From Nocardia sp. alder85J (GTDB taxonomy: Bacteria > Actinomycetota > Actinomycetes > Mycobacteriales > Mycobacteriaceae), in the NCBI RefSeq assembly GCF_020176955.2, contig NZ_JAIUCZ020000010.1:1-64000 (forward strand): a stretch of 64,000 nucleotides of DNA, read 5' to 3'. Below are positions 17,117-25,976 of the stretch, piece after piece. A model generated the notes under the pieces. It saw only the letters and a list, made by a program, of their open reading frames with translations, did no database searches and had not been told where the DNA came from. Made by a program: the position numbers and the translations under genes. The first letter of the stretch is position 1, and each line of letters opens with the position of its first letter.

Positions 17117-17348
17117 TCATCGCCACCAACCCGTTCTTGTGCGGCGCTCGTGTAGTGCCGGTCCGGATGCGCTCGGTGCGCCCCGCCTCGCGGGCCGGTT
17201 CGAATCTTCGCCGGTTCTGTTGTGGGCCACCGGAACTTGTCGGACCCAGCTGATTCACTGATCCCGGTCGTTGTGAGTGCATCACTGCCGGCACGGCCGT
17301 CACTTCTCGGCGCAGGCGACCGACCACGGACGAAACGGAGACCATCCC

Positions 17349-18149
17349 ATGCCTGTACGCGACACTGCCTGGCCCGACGGCACCCCCTGCTGGGTGGACT
17401 GTCAGGTCGACGACCCGGCCAAGGCCGGCGAGTTCTACACCGGCCTGTTCGGCTGGACCGTCCAGGACACCGGCGCCGAGGGCGGCGGTTACCTCATGGC
17501 GGAGCAGGGCGGCCGATCGGTGGCCGGCATCGGCCCCAAGTCGCAGCCGGGGATGCCGTCGGTGTGGACCACCTACTTCGCCACCGCCGACGCCGACGCC
17601 CTCGCCGGAAAGGTCGCCGCGGCCGGCGGGCAGGTGCTGGTCCCGCCGTTCGACGTGCTGGGTGCGGGCCGGATGTTCGTCGCCGCCGACACCACCGGCG
17701 GTGTGTTCGCCGGTTGGCAGGCCCACGACCACAACGGCGCCGCGGTGTACAACGAGCACGGCGCCTACACCTGGAACGAGCTGCACACCCGTCAGCTCGA
17801 CGCCGCCAAGACCTTCTACGCCGACGTGTTCGGTTACACCTACGCCGACATCGGCGACGGAAAGACCATGCGCTACGCCATGTTCACCGCGCCGGGCAGT
17901 CAGGATGCCGCGGGCGGCATGAACGACGACACCCTGATGCCGGGCGATCCCATGCCCAGCTATTGGCTGACCTGGTTCCAGTTCGACGGTGTCGATACCG
18001 GCGTCGAGCGGGCCGTGGAGCTCGGCGCGAGCGTGCTGATGCCGCCCTCGGACAGTCCGGCGGGCCGGATGGCCATCGTCGCGGCGCCGCAGGGGGAGAT
18101 CCTCGGGCTCATCGACACGAATGTGCGGGTCGGCGACTTCGGCCAGTAG
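17349..18149 (+). CDS. VOC (glyoxalase/bleomycin-resistance) family protein, two-domain
   Basis: 266 residues made of two tandem vicinal-oxygen-chelate domains (about 10-125 and 135-260). Each begins with a W-x-[DE]-L/C-x3-D-x3-A-x2-FY pattern (CWVDCQVDDPAKAGEFY; WNELHTRQLDAAKTFY). It resembles the mycobacterial 27-30 kDa antigen Cfp30B (Rv0577). The VOC fold suggests metal-dependent isomerase, lyase or detoxification chemistry, but the substrate is unknown. The ATG at 17349 follows a GGAG; the longer frame from 17277 lacks coding character. Confidence 0.88.
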   Translation: MPVRDTAWPDGTPCWVDCQVDDPAKAGEFYTGLFGWTVQDTGAEGGGYLMAEQGGRSVAGIGPKSQPGMPSVWTTYFATADADALAGKVAAAGGQVLVPPFDVLGAGRMFVAADTTGGVFAGWQAHDHNGAAVYNEHGAYTWNELHTRQLDAAKTFYADVFGYTYADIGDGKTMRYAMFTAPGSQDAAGGMNDDTLMPGDPMPSYWLTWFQFDGVDTGVERAVELGASVLMPPSDSPAGRMAIVAAPQGEILGLIDTNVRVGDFGQ

Positions 18150-18159
18150 CCGGAAACGA

Positions 18160-18198
18160 CATCCGGGCCGGTCGCGGGAAATGCGACCGGCCCGGATG
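18160..18198. terminator. Bidirectional terminator
   Basis: Perfect 16-bp stem (CATCCGGGCCGGTCGC / GCGACCGGCCCGGATG) with a GGGAAAT loop, between the converging VOC gene and the MHYT-like gene. Confidence 0.88.
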
Positions 18199-18222
18199 GC
18201 CTCGCTCGTCGAATGTTTCGCG

Positions 18223-19017
18223 CTAGCCGATGGGAGAAGGAGTGCGTGCCTGCTCCGTGCCGCGTGACCGCGCGGCGGTGGCGCGGGAGCGCACCATCCG
18301 TCCGGTGCGGTCGGGAGAGACCAGTACCGCCGTGATCGGCACCGCCAGCGACAGGGTGCCCAGCACGAACACCGGCACGAAGAGGGTGAACAGATCCTCA
18401 CCGCTCGGTGGCAGCGCGGCCTTGTCGGCGTGCAGGGCGAGCCCGATCAGGCCGAGGTAGTGCATGCCGGTGACCGCCAGCGCGATCGCCGCCGCCGTCG
18501 CGGTCAGCAGACCCGCCGAACGCAGACCCAGCGGCGCCCAGAGCATGGCCGCCGCGATCACGATGGCCACGATCAGCACGCCGATCGAGGCGCCCGCCGC
18601 CACGTCGATCGAGCCCTGCACCCGGATGGCGGCCACCGCCAGCAGATGCGTCAGACCCAGGCCCAGGCCGGAGACGACGGCCGCGAGCATCAGCTTCCCG
18701 GTGCGCGGCTGCCGACCGGCCAGCAACAGCCCGGCCAGGATCGACGCGATGGCCAGCACGGCACCACCCACGGTGCGGAGCAGGTCGTAGCGCGCGGTTC
18801 CGTCCGGAGGCGCCACACCGAGCATGTTCACGAACACCGCGAGCCACACACCGACGCCGCCGATCGATACCGACGCGGCGACGAGCCACACCAACCGGAA
18901 ATGGGTCGTGATCGACATCGTCGACTGCCGGACGCACGCGAATCCGACCAGCACGCCGGCCAACGACACCACCATCGCCAGGCCGAGTACCCAGTAACCC
19001 ATCGTGAAGTAGGCCAT
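18223..19017 (-). CDS. MHYT-like seven-TM membrane protein, last gene of the conservon operon
   Basis: 264 residues with seven hydrophobic segments. One MHYT motif is intact (TGMHYLGL, about residues 183-190). A second site reads LTHLLAV and a third is not recognisable, so the proposed copper/heme-type sensing residues are only partly kept. MHYT domains are thought to sense diatomic gases or oxygen. It begins 7 bases after the conservon GTPase gene stops. The sensor kinase, Roadblock, DUF742 and GTPase genes precede it. I infer a membrane input or output partner for that module. A Ser/Arg-rich tail is cytoplasmic. Confidence 0.85.
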   Translation of the reverse strand: MAYFTMGYWVLGLAMVVSLAGVLVGFACVRQSTMSITTHFRLVWLVAASVSIGGVGVWLAVFVNMLGVAPPDGTARYDLLRTVGGAVLAIASILAGLLLAGRQPRTGKLMLAAVVSGLGLGLTHLLAVAAIRVQGSIDVAAGASIGVLIVAIVIAAAMLWAPLGLRSAGLLTATAAAIALAVTGMHYLGLIGLALHADKAALPPSGEDLFTLFVPVFVLGTLSLAVPITAVLVSPDRTGRMVRSRATAARSRGTEQARTPSPIG

Positions 19018-19024
19018 CAGTGCG

Positions 19025-19819
19025 TCACCCTCGTCGAGTTGTCTCCCGCTGTGTGGCGGTGAGCCGTTGGATCGCGTATTCGGTCACGGTCGTCAGCGAC
19101 CGCCGCACTTCCATCGGGTTGCGCGCGTCCACCTCCACGATGGGCACTCCCTCTCGTACCGAGAGTGCTTGCCGCAGTTCGCTGTCCGGGAACCGGGGGG
19201 CATCCGGGAAGCGATTCACCGCGACCAGGAACGGCAGGCTGCGGGCCTCGAAGAAGTCCACCGCGGCGAAGCTGTCCTCGATACGCCGGGTGTCGACCAG
19301 CACCACCGCGCCGATCGCGCCCTTGATCAGGTCGTCCCACATGAACCAGAACCGTCGCTGCCCGGGTGTGCCGAACAGGTACAGGGTCAGGTTGCCGGGC
19401 AGCATGATGCGGCCGAAGTCCATGGCGACCGTGGTGGTCTGCTTGCCGGGGGTGGCCGACAGGTCGTCGACGCCGTCGGAGATGCCGGTCACCATCGCTT
19501 CGGTGCGCAGCGGAACGATCTCCGACACCGACCCCACGAAGGTCGTCTTGCCCACGCCGAATCCGCCGGCGACCACGATCTTGGTCGAGGCCGTGCGGGT
19601 GTCGAGATCCGGGCCGGACGGCCGGGAACCGGCGGGGTTCTGGTAGCCCGGCCCGGAGTTCGGGTAGGGCGGCGCCGCATTCGGGTATGGTGCGGGCGGG
19701 GTGTGATAGGACATGGGCGAATTCTGGTGAGGCACCGTGGAATTCGGGTGCGGAATGGATGATTTCGAATAGTCCGGGTCGGCAGGCCGACTCGGGGTGT
19801 CAGAGCGCACGGAGTCCAC
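19025..19819 (-). CDS. cvnD: Conservon GTPase (CvnD-type ATP/GTP-binding protein)
   Basis: 264 residues. A Pro/Asn/Tyr-rich N-terminal extension of about 75 residues is followed by a small Ras-like G domain: Walker A GGFGVGKTT (85-93), FGTPGQRRF (switch II/G3) and VAVNRF (G4-like, NKxD replaced). These proteins act with Roadblock and DUF742 partners downstream of a membrane kinase. The GTG start has GGAGAGGA upstream and overlaps the end of the DUF742 gene by 20 bases. Confidence 0.92.
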   Translation of the reverse strand: MDSVRSDTPSRPADPDYSKSSIPHPNSTVPHQNSPMSYHTPPAPYPNAAPPYPNSGPGYQNPAGSRPSGPDLDTRTASTKIVVAGGFGVGKTTFVGSVSEIVPLRTEAMVTGISDGVDDLSATPGKQTTTVAMDFGRIMLPGNLTLYLFGTPGQRRFWFMWDDLIKGAIGAVVLVDTRRIEDSFAAVDFFEARSLPFLVAVNRFPDAPRFPDSELRQALSVREGVPIVEVDARNPMEVRRSLTTVTEYAIQRLTATQRETTRRG

Positions 19820-20174
19820 GCAGGGTCCTCTCCATCAGGGAACGACGCTCGTCGAAGCTCGCGTCCTCGCTCAGCGTCGTGTGCACTCGCAGCGTTCCAG
19901 CGACCACCAGGTCGCCGATCACCACTCGGATCATGCCGAGCGGTCGTTGTAGATGGGCGGCGATCTCGGCCACCGACAACCGTGCCGAGCCCAGCCGCAG
20001 GATGTCGGTGCGGACATCACCGGCGGGCCAGTCGAATTGATTGGCGTACGGCAGGGTCTCGATCACCGCCTCCAGCGGCAGGTCGACCACCGGCTCGGTG
20101 CGCCCGGCGGTCAGGGCATAAGGACGTACACGCGTGGTTGGCCGGCCGGATCCGGCCCCGAAGGAGCTCGACAT
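19800..20174 (-). CDS. cvnC: DUF742 protein (CvnC-type)
   Basis: 124 residues containing the DUF742 core (VRPYALTAGRTEP ... DLPLEAVI) and a winged-helix-like second half (LSVAEIAAHLQRPLGMIRVVIGDLV). It is the third gene of the conservon. The ATG at 20174 begins 7 bases after the Roadblock stop; the longer frame to 20315 only shadows that gene. Confidence 0.92.
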   Translation of the reverse strand: MSSSFGAGSGRPTTRVRPYALTAGRTEPVVDLPLEAVIETLPYANQFDWPAGDVRTDILRLGSARLSVAEIAAHLQRPLGMIRVVIGDLVVAGTLRVHTTLSEDASFDERRSLMERTLRGLRAL

Positions 20175-20181
20175 CGCACGC

Positions 20182-20592
20182 TCAGACCGCTGTTCGAGCG
20201 GTGGCTTGTACCACCGACCCGACCCGGTCGACCAGCAGCGCCATCTCGTAGCCGATGCGGCCGATGTCGTGCTGCTTGTTGGCGAGCACCGCCAGGTGCG
20301 AACCGTTGCCGACACTCATCACCAGCAGATAGCCCCGCTGCATGTCGACGATCGACTGCATCACCTTGCCGCCGTTGAACAACTGGGCCGCACCGGCGGA
20401 CAGGCTGGCCAGACCGGCGGTGACGGCCGCGAGCTGTTCGGCGCGATCGGAGGGCAGGTGCGGGCTGGTGGCCTGCAGCAGGCCGTCCGCGGAGACCAGA
20501 ACCGCGTGCGATACCCCGGGGACGTCCCGGGTGAATCGCGTGACCAGCCAGTTCAGGTTCTCGTCGGTGGTGCTCTGCGAGGTGGTGCTCAT
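20182..20592 (-). CDS. cvnB: Roadblock/LC7-domain protein (CvnB-type)
   Basis: 136 residues spanning one Roadblock/LC7 (MglB-like) domain (NWLVTRFTRDVPGVSHAVLVSADGLL ... IGYEMALLVDRVG). Such proteins are GTPase-activating or scaffolding partners of the CvnD GTPase. The start overlaps the sensor-kinase stop (ATGA), so translation is coupled. Confidence 0.94.
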   Translation of the reverse strand: MSTTSQSTTDENLNWLVTRFTRDVPGVSHAVLVSADGLLQATSPHLPSDRAEQLAAVTAGLASLSAGAAQLFNGGKVMQSIVDMQRGYLLVMSVGNGSHLAVLANKQHDIGRIGYEMALLVDRVGSVVQATARTAV

Positions 20593-23291
20593 GCGGGGCC
20601 TCCGTCGTTGTTATGCGCATTGGCCCGCCCGCTGCGGACGCCGCTCAGATGCCTGGACAAGTTGTTGCGGATCTCTTCGGGATCCGGGTTGACCGCTTCG
20701 ACGGCCGGTGCCAGACCCCCGGGCACCAGCTGTGCGCCGGGTTGCCGGATCGGCAACCCGCCGACGGTGTGATTGACCGCGGACGGATTGCTCGCGTCGG
20801 CCGCTGCCGCCCAGCCGGCGTCGGCGGGTGACGTCCAGACCTCCGCCGGACTGTTCGATGACGGCTCCACCAGCCACTCCGAGACCATTCGTTGATAGAT
20901 CGGTGTCGGTGTCTCGCGTCCCACCGGACGCAGACCCCCTTGCGTGCCCGGCGCCCCCGACCGGACCGTTGCCAGCATCGCCGTCTGCTCCACGGGCACC
21001 CGATCGGGTATCCGAGGCTCGGGCGGTGCCGGTGGGTAATCCTCGGCTTCCGCCCAGATGTCGATCGGCGGCTCGGGCACCCGGGACGGTGGCGCCCACC
21101 CGGGGGACGGCCGTCCCTCCGGATCGACCACCGGCGTGAAGTATCCGGTGTCGGCCGCCGGCGCGGGCCCGCCGAACCGGCCTACCGGCTGCGGTGCGGT
21201 GGTCTCGCCGACCGGCGTCAGCCGGGTGATGTGCGGCGCCGGGATGTCGCTGACCGGTGCGGCCGGTCGGCGCTGCGGTAATCCGGCGCTGGTCGTCGCG
21301 AACGCCGCCGGGACCGGGGCCGGTTCCGGGACATTCGGCACCGCGGTCAGCACCCGAGGCTGCTCGGGCGCCGGCAGGGCGGCCACCGGGGACTGATAGC
21401 CCGACGTGATCGGCTGCTGGGTGGGCGCGCTGTCCGGCACCGGCGACACCAGGCTGCCGGGCAGATGCACGCTGGCCGTGATGCCCGGTTGCTGGGCCAT
21501 GGTCGAGGTGCGGCGCAGGCTGACCGTGATGCTGTGCCGCTGGGCGAGCCGGCCGACCACGAAAAGGCCCATGCGGCGCGCGGTTTCGATGTTGACCTCG
21601 CCACCGGAGGCGAGCCGCTCGTTGATGCCCCGCAGGTCGTCGCTGGACATGCCCAGGCCGCGGTCGGTGATCTCGATGAGGTAGCCGCCGTCGACGGCCC
21701 GTGCCACCGCCACCGCCACCGGTGTGTTCGGCGGTGAGTAGCGCAGCGCGTTGTCGATCAGCTCCGCCAGCAGATGCTCGATGTCGACCGCGGGCTCACC
21801 GGCGACGATGCCGTCCGGCACGGCGCCGATCTCGACCCGCTGGTAGTCCTCCACCTGGGAGACCGCGCTCCACAGCATGTCCGACAGCGGCACCGGCGGC
21901 AGATGGCCGCGGCGCAGCGCGGTACCGGCCAGCACCAGCAGGTTGTCGCCGTTGCGGCGCATGCGGGTGGCCATGTGGTCCAGGCGGAACAGGCTCTGCA
22001 GGCGCTCGGAGTCGTCCTCGTCGCGCTCCAGCTCCTCGATCAGCGTCAGCTGCTGTTCCACCAGCGACTGGCTGCGGCGCGACAGGGTCTCGAACATGTT
22101 GCCGATCTGCAGCCGCAACCGGGCCTGCTCGGCGGCGAGGTGCAGGGCCACGCGGTGGATGTCGTCGACGGCTCGGGCGAGCTGTCCGACCTCCTCGGTG
22201 GTGTTCACGTCGATCGGGGTGATCTCGGGGGTGTCGCCACCGTCGCGCACCACCTCCAGCTCCTGGGGCAGGTCGACATGGGCGACCTGGAGGGCGCCGC
22301 GGCGCAGCCGGCGCACCGGCACGACCAGCGAGCGGGCGACCGCCAGGGCCATCACCAGACCCGCGAGCAACAGTCCGACCACGATCGCGACGTCCCGGAG
22401 CACCACGCTGCGGGCGTTGTTGGTCATCGAGTCCAACTGCGAGTCGATGGCGTCGACCAGGTGGACGCTGACCTGATCCCAGAGATCGAAGCTGGTCGGT
22501 AGCGAACGCAACGCTCCGGGTATTCCGGCGGTGTCGACCGGGGTCTGCATGAACGGCGCCAGCCGGGCGTCGACCGCGTCGTTCAGCTTGGCCGTGTTGA
22601 CCGCGGTGGACGGCTTCAGCTGGTCGTACTGACCGATGACGGTCTTCTCGGCGCCCATGGTGACCAGCAGCTGAGCACGGACGTCGGCCTGCGATTCGGC
22701 GCCGCCGGTGAGCAGGAACTCCTGCATGAGCACCTTGCGCGCCACCATCGACAGACCCAGCTGGAGGAAGGTGCGCTCGATGCCGTTCTCCTCCACCGAG
22801 GGTGACACCGCGAGCGCGTTGCCGATGTGCGCGGCGACATCGTCGCTCTGCTTGGCGATCATCATCGGCGCGCTCGTATGGATGTTGCTGCGCATGGTCC
22901 GCGCGGTGGTGACCGCCTGGGAGAGCTCACCGACCACGCCGCGGTCCGCGCTGGACGTACGCAGCGCGGTATCCAGATCGGTGGCGGCCTGGTCGAATTG
23001 GACCGCGGCTTTGTCGGTGGCCGCGTCGGCGTTGGGGTCTCCGCTCGCCATCCCCGTCAGGGTCTTCGTCACCAGTTGTTCGGTGGTGGTGGCGAAGGTC
23101 AGCATGGGTCGGATGACCTCGGTCTGCTGGGTCGCCGTTCTCAGCTTGGCGATCTTGTCCAGGTCGGCGTTGATTCGCACACCCGCGAAGATCGACGTCA
23201 AGATGACCGGCAGGAGCAGCACGATGCCGACCTTGCTCGTCACGGACAGGTTGGACAGACTCGTCTGCCATCGCCGCGGTGCTATGCCCAT
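20589..23291 (-). CDS. cvnA: Conservon sensor histidine kinase (CvnA-type, nitrate-sensor-like)
   Basis: 900 residues. TM1 lies at about 20-40. An extracytoplasmic all-helical domain of about 250 residues resembles nitrate/nitrite-sensing modules. TM2 lies at 297-320 and a HAMP linker follows. The dimerisation helix carries FRLDHMATRMRR (His439), and the HATPase_c domain has the N box DNALRYSP (513-520) and G1 box DRGLGMS (543-549). The last 300 residues are Pro/Ala-rich and disordered, a common trait of conservon kinases. It heads the operon cvnABCD-MHYT. No cognate response regulator is adjacent in this operon, consistent with signalling through the GTPase. Confidence 0.94.
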   Translation of the reverse strand: MGIAPRRWQTSLSNLSVTSKVGIVLLLPVILTSIFAGVRINADLDKIAKLRTATQQTEVIRPMLTFATTTEQLVTKTLTGMASGDPNADAATDKAAVQFDQAATDLDTALRTSSADRGVVGELSQAVTTARTMRSNIHTSAPMMIAKQSDDVAAHIGNALAVSPSVEENGIERTFLQLGLSMVARKVLMQEFLLTGGAESQADVRAQLLVTMGAEKTVIGQYDQLKPSTAVNTAKLNDAVDARLAPFMQTPVDTAGIPGALRSLPTSFDLWDQVSVHLVDAIDSQLDSMTNNARSVVLRDVAIVVGLLLAGLVMALAVARSLVVPVRRLRRGALQVAHVDLPQELEVVRDGGDTPEITPIDVNTTEEVGQLARAVDDIHRVALHLAAEQARLRLQIGNMFETLSRRSQSLVEQQLTLIEELERDEDDSERLQSLFRLDHMATRMRRNGDNLLVLAGTALRRGHLPPVPLSDMLWSAVSQVEDYQRVEIGAVPDGIVAGEPAVDIEHLLAELIDNALRYSPPNTPVAVAVARAVDGGYLIEITDRGLGMSSDDLRGINERLASGGEVNIETARRMGLFVVGRLAQRHSITVSLRRTSTMAQQPGITASVHLPGSLVSPVPDSAPTQQPITSGYQSPVAALPAPEQPRVLTAVPNVPEPAPVPAAFATTSAGLPQRRPAAPVSDIPAPHITRLTPVGETTAPQPVGRFGGPAPAADTGYFTPVVDPEGRPSPGWAPPSRVPEPPIDIWAEAEDYPPAPPEPRIPDRVPVEQTAMLATVRSGAPGTQGGLRPVGRETPTPIYQRMVSEWLVEPSSNSPAEVWTSPADAGWAAAADASNPSAVNHTVGGLPIRQPGAQLVPGGLAPAVEAVNPDPEEIRNNLSRHLSGVRSGRANAHNNDGGPA

Positions 23292-23632
23292 CCCGCTTCC
23301 GTCGCCTCCGCTCGCGTATTGCCTCCGGTTCCAACCCGTACCCTGACGGAAACCTCACCGCCTCAGCTCATCCCACGCTGGATTTGTAAACGGAGGGCCG
23401 TGATGTATTGAGTGGTCGGGTCAAAGGGTTGAGAACCAACTGGAGGTCGTCATTTATCGCAGGTAACATACCGTGCGAACACCGGGACGGCAATCTGAGC
23501 GCTCGGGGTGCTGGATTTCGAATACCGGGTCGGCGCAACGACTTTCGCATTCACGCCACTAACAGACCGATCGCGCTCATGAATAAGCGCAGGTCACCGC
23601 TCGCGGAATGTGTGGCGTGTCGCAAGTGTGCT

Positions 23633-23650
23633 TCTCAGTGGACTCTCAGT
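23633..23650 (+). promoter_or_regulatory. MprA box in front of mprA
   Basis: Direct repeat TCTCAGT-N4-TCTCAGT with an 11-bp period, 22 bases before the mprA start codon. The same element precedes pepD at 25914. MprA binds paired loosely conserved direct repeats in mycobacteria and autoregulates; here both half-sites are identical. The remainder of the 23292-23672 gap holds no gene. Confidence 0.75.
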
Positions 23651-23672
23651 CGGTACGGTCAGACTGGACACC

Positions 23673-24362
23673 ATGCGCATTCTGGTAGTCGACGACGACC
23701 GCGCGGTCCGGGAATCGCTGCGCCGGTCGCTGACGTTCAACGGCTACTCCGTCGATTTGGCGGTCGACGGGGTCGACGCCCTGGACAAAGTGGCCGGTCA
23801 ACGGCCGGATGCCCTGGTACTCGACGTGATGATGCCCCGCCTCGACGGACTCGAGGTGTGCCGCCGGTTGCGCAGTACCGGTGACGATCTCCCGATCCTG
23901 GTGCTGACGGCACGTGATTCGGTCTCCGAACGCGTCGCCGGACTGGACGCCGGAGCGGACGACTATCTCCCCAAACCGTTCGCCTTGGAGGAACTGCTCG
24001 CGCGGTTGCGGGCGCTGCTGCGGCGCACCGCGACCGGAGATCTCGCGGAGATCTCGGAGACCATGAAGTTCGCGGATCTGTCCCTGGATCCGGTGACGCG
24101 TGAGGTGTCCCGTGGGGAACGTGCGATCAGTCTCACTCGTACCGAATTCTCGTTGTTGGAAATGCTGATGGCCAACCCGCGCCGGGTGCTGACCCGTGGC
24201 CGCATCCTGGAAGAGGTCTGGGGCTACGACTTCCCGACCTCCGGCAATGCGCTGGAGGTCTACATAGGCTATTTGCGGCGCAAGACCGAGGCCGAGGGCG
24301 AGCTGCGGCTGATCCACACCGTGCGCGGGGTCGGCTACGTGTTACGGGAGACCCCGCCGTGA
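23673..24362 (+). CDS. mprA: Response regulator MprA (OmpR/PhoB family)
   Basis: 229 residues. The receiver domain has the acidic pocket DDD (8-10), phospho-acceptor Asp in LVLDVMMP, Thr in VLTARD and Lys in YLPKPF. A winged-helix DNA-binding domain (ISLTRTEFSLLEMLM ... VRGVGYVLR) follows. It is a close match in length and motifs to mycobacterial MprA, which controls the response to envelope stress. The ATG at 23673 is chosen because it starts the receiver domain, MRILVVDDD. mprB, pepD and moaB2 follow as in Rv0981-Rv0984. Confidence 0.96.
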   Translation: MRILVVDDDRAVRESLRRSLTFNGYSVDLAVDGVDALDKVAGQRPDALVLDVMMPRLDGLEVCRRLRSTGDDLPILVLTARDSVSERVAGLDAGADDYLPKPFALEELLARLRALLRRTATGDLAEISETMKFADLSLDPVTREVSRGERAISLTRTEFSLLEMLMANPRRVLTRGRILEEVWGYDFPTSGNALEVYIGYLRRKTEAEGELRLIHTVRGVGYVLRETPP

Positions 24363-24387
24363 GCCGCGGCCGCCGGGGGTGCCGGTG

Positions 24388-25905
24388 ATGGGCCGGACGA
24401 TTCCCCGCCAGCCGGTGATCGCCGTGCTCGGCATCGGGCACGGTAATCACGGCGGGCACGGCCAGGGTGGGCACGGCCAGGACGCCGGCGGTCACGGCGG
24501 CGCCGACATGCGCCCGCCGACGCCGCTGACCAGTTCGGTGTCGTTGCGCTGGCGGGTCACCCTGCTGGCCGCCACCGTGGTGCTGATCGCCGTCGCGCTC
24601 ACCTCGATCACCGCGTACACCATGGTGGCCCGCGCCCTCTACGCCGATGTCGACAATCAGCTGCGCGCCCGCGCCACGGTGATGATCAGCAACAATCTCG
24701 ACAGCTACGGCTTCATGCCGATGCTCCAGATCGGGAGCCTGTACTCCAACGACATCGGCATCGCGCTGATCTACCCCAACAGTGAGCAGTGGTATGTGCC
24801 GCCGCAGCAGACCGATCCGCCGCTGGGGGCCGCCGAGTGGGCGGTGGCGCACGGCGAGCTGGTCTCTTCGCTGCGCACCTCGCACGATCAGCGGGTGCTC
24901 GCCGAGCGCATGAAAACCGGTGCGACACTGGTGATCTCGCAGCGCTTGCAGCCCACCCAGGAGGTGCTGGACCGGTTGGCCTGGCTGCTGTTCGTGGTCG
25001 GCGGCTGCGGTGTGGTGGTGGCCGCCGCCGCGGGAACCGCGGTGGGCCGCACCGGTTTGCGGCCCATCGGCCGGCTGACCGCCGCCACCGAGCGGGTGGC
25101 CCGCACCGACGATCTGACCCCCATCCCGGTCACCGGCGACGACGAGCTGGCCCGGCTCACCGAGAGTTTCAACTCGATGCTGCGGGCCCTGGCCGAATCC
25201 CGGGAGCGGCAGCGGCGGCTGGTCGCCGACGCCGGGCACGAGTTGCGCACGCCGCTCACCTCGCTGCGGACCAATATGGAGTTGCTGATCGCCTCCAGCC
25301 GTCCCGGTGCGCCGGCGCTGCCGGAGGAGGACATGATGGAGCTGCGCACCGATGTGGTGGCGCAGATCGAGGAGTTGTCCACGCTGGTCGGCGATCTGGT
25401 CGACCTCGCCCGCGAGGACGCGCCCGAGGACGTCTACGAGCAGGTCGACCTGGGCGAGGTCGCCGAACGCGCGCTGGAACGGGTGCGACGGCGCCGCTCG
25501 GGCATCGAGCTCGCCGCCGAACTGCGGCCGTGGTTCGTCTACGGGCACGAGGCCGGATTGGAGCGGGCGGTGCTGAACGTGCTCGACAACGCCGCGAAAT
25601 GGAGTCCGGCCGGGGAGCAGGTCCGGGTCACGATGCGGGAGACCGGTCCCGGACTGTTGGAATTCGCGGTCGGCGACGCCGGTCCCGGTATCCCGCCCGC
25701 GGAGCGCGAGCTGGTGTTCGAGCGCTTCTATCGCACGACGGCGTCCCGGTCCATGCCCGGCTCGGGCCTGGGGCTTGCGATTGTCAAACAAGTGGTGACG
25801 AAACACGGGGGAACGATCACAATCGACACATCTGATCGCGGCGGTGCGCTGGTCCGTATCGTGCTGCCGGGTGAAGGTTCTCCACCCGCAGTCTCGGAGA
25901 ACTGA
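24388..25905 (+). CDS. mprB: Sensor histidine kinase MprB
   Basis: 505 residues: TM1 about 57-77, an extracytoplasmic loop of about 120 residues, TM2 about 199-219, HAMP, DHp with His284 in DAGHELRTPLT, and HATPase_c with DNAAKWSP, DAGPGIP and GSGLGLAIV. In mycobacteria MprB senses envelope stress, with DnaK binding its loop, and phosphorylates MprA. The ATG has GGGGG nine bases upstream. A GTG at 24379 is too close to it, and an internal ATG at 24508 would give the N-terminal length seen in M. tuberculosis. The first 40 residues are Gly/His-rich, with five His between 18 and 36. Confidence 0.94.
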   Translation: MGRTIPRQPVIAVLGIGHGNHGGHGQGGHGQDAGGHGGADMRPPTPLTSSVSLRWRVTLLAATVVLIAVALTSITAYTMVARALYADVDNQLRARATVMISNNLDSYGFMPMLQIGSLYSNDIGIALIYPNSEQWYVPPQQTDPPLGAAEWAVAHGELVSSLRTSHDQRVLAERMKTGATLVISQRLQPTQEVLDRLAWLLFVVGGCGVVVAAAAGTAVGRTGLRPIGRLTAATERVARTDDLTPIPVTGDDELARLTESFNSMLRALAESRERQRRLVADAGHELRTPLTSLRTNMELLIASSRPGAPALPEEDMMELRTDVVAQIEELSTLVGDLVDLAREDAPEDVYEQVDLGEVAERALERVRRRRSGIELAAELRPWFVYGHEAGLERAVLNVLDNAAKWSPAGEQVRVTMRETGPGLLEFAVGDAGPGIPPAERELVFERFYRTTASRSMPGSGLGLAIVKQVVTKHGGTITIDTSDRGGALVRIVLPGEGSPPAVSEN

Positions 25906-25913
25906 TAGTAGCG

Positions 25914-25931
25914 TCTCAGTCCGCTCTCAGT
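25914..25931 (+). promoter_or_regulatory. MprA box in front of pepD
   Basis: TCTCAGT-N4-TCTCAGT, identical in both half-sites and in spacing to the copy before mprA. It lies 46 bases before the pepD start and just after the mprB stop. Confidence 0.75.
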
Positions 25932-25976
25932 CGTTGTCACCAAGCTGGGCGACAGACTCGAGGAGAAACGAGAGAA

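Noticed and set aside
17180..17225. Possible tRNA T-arm (GGTTCGAATC)
   Set aside because: The bases around the loop do not pair into a T-stem, and no acceptor, D or anticodon arm could be built on either strand.
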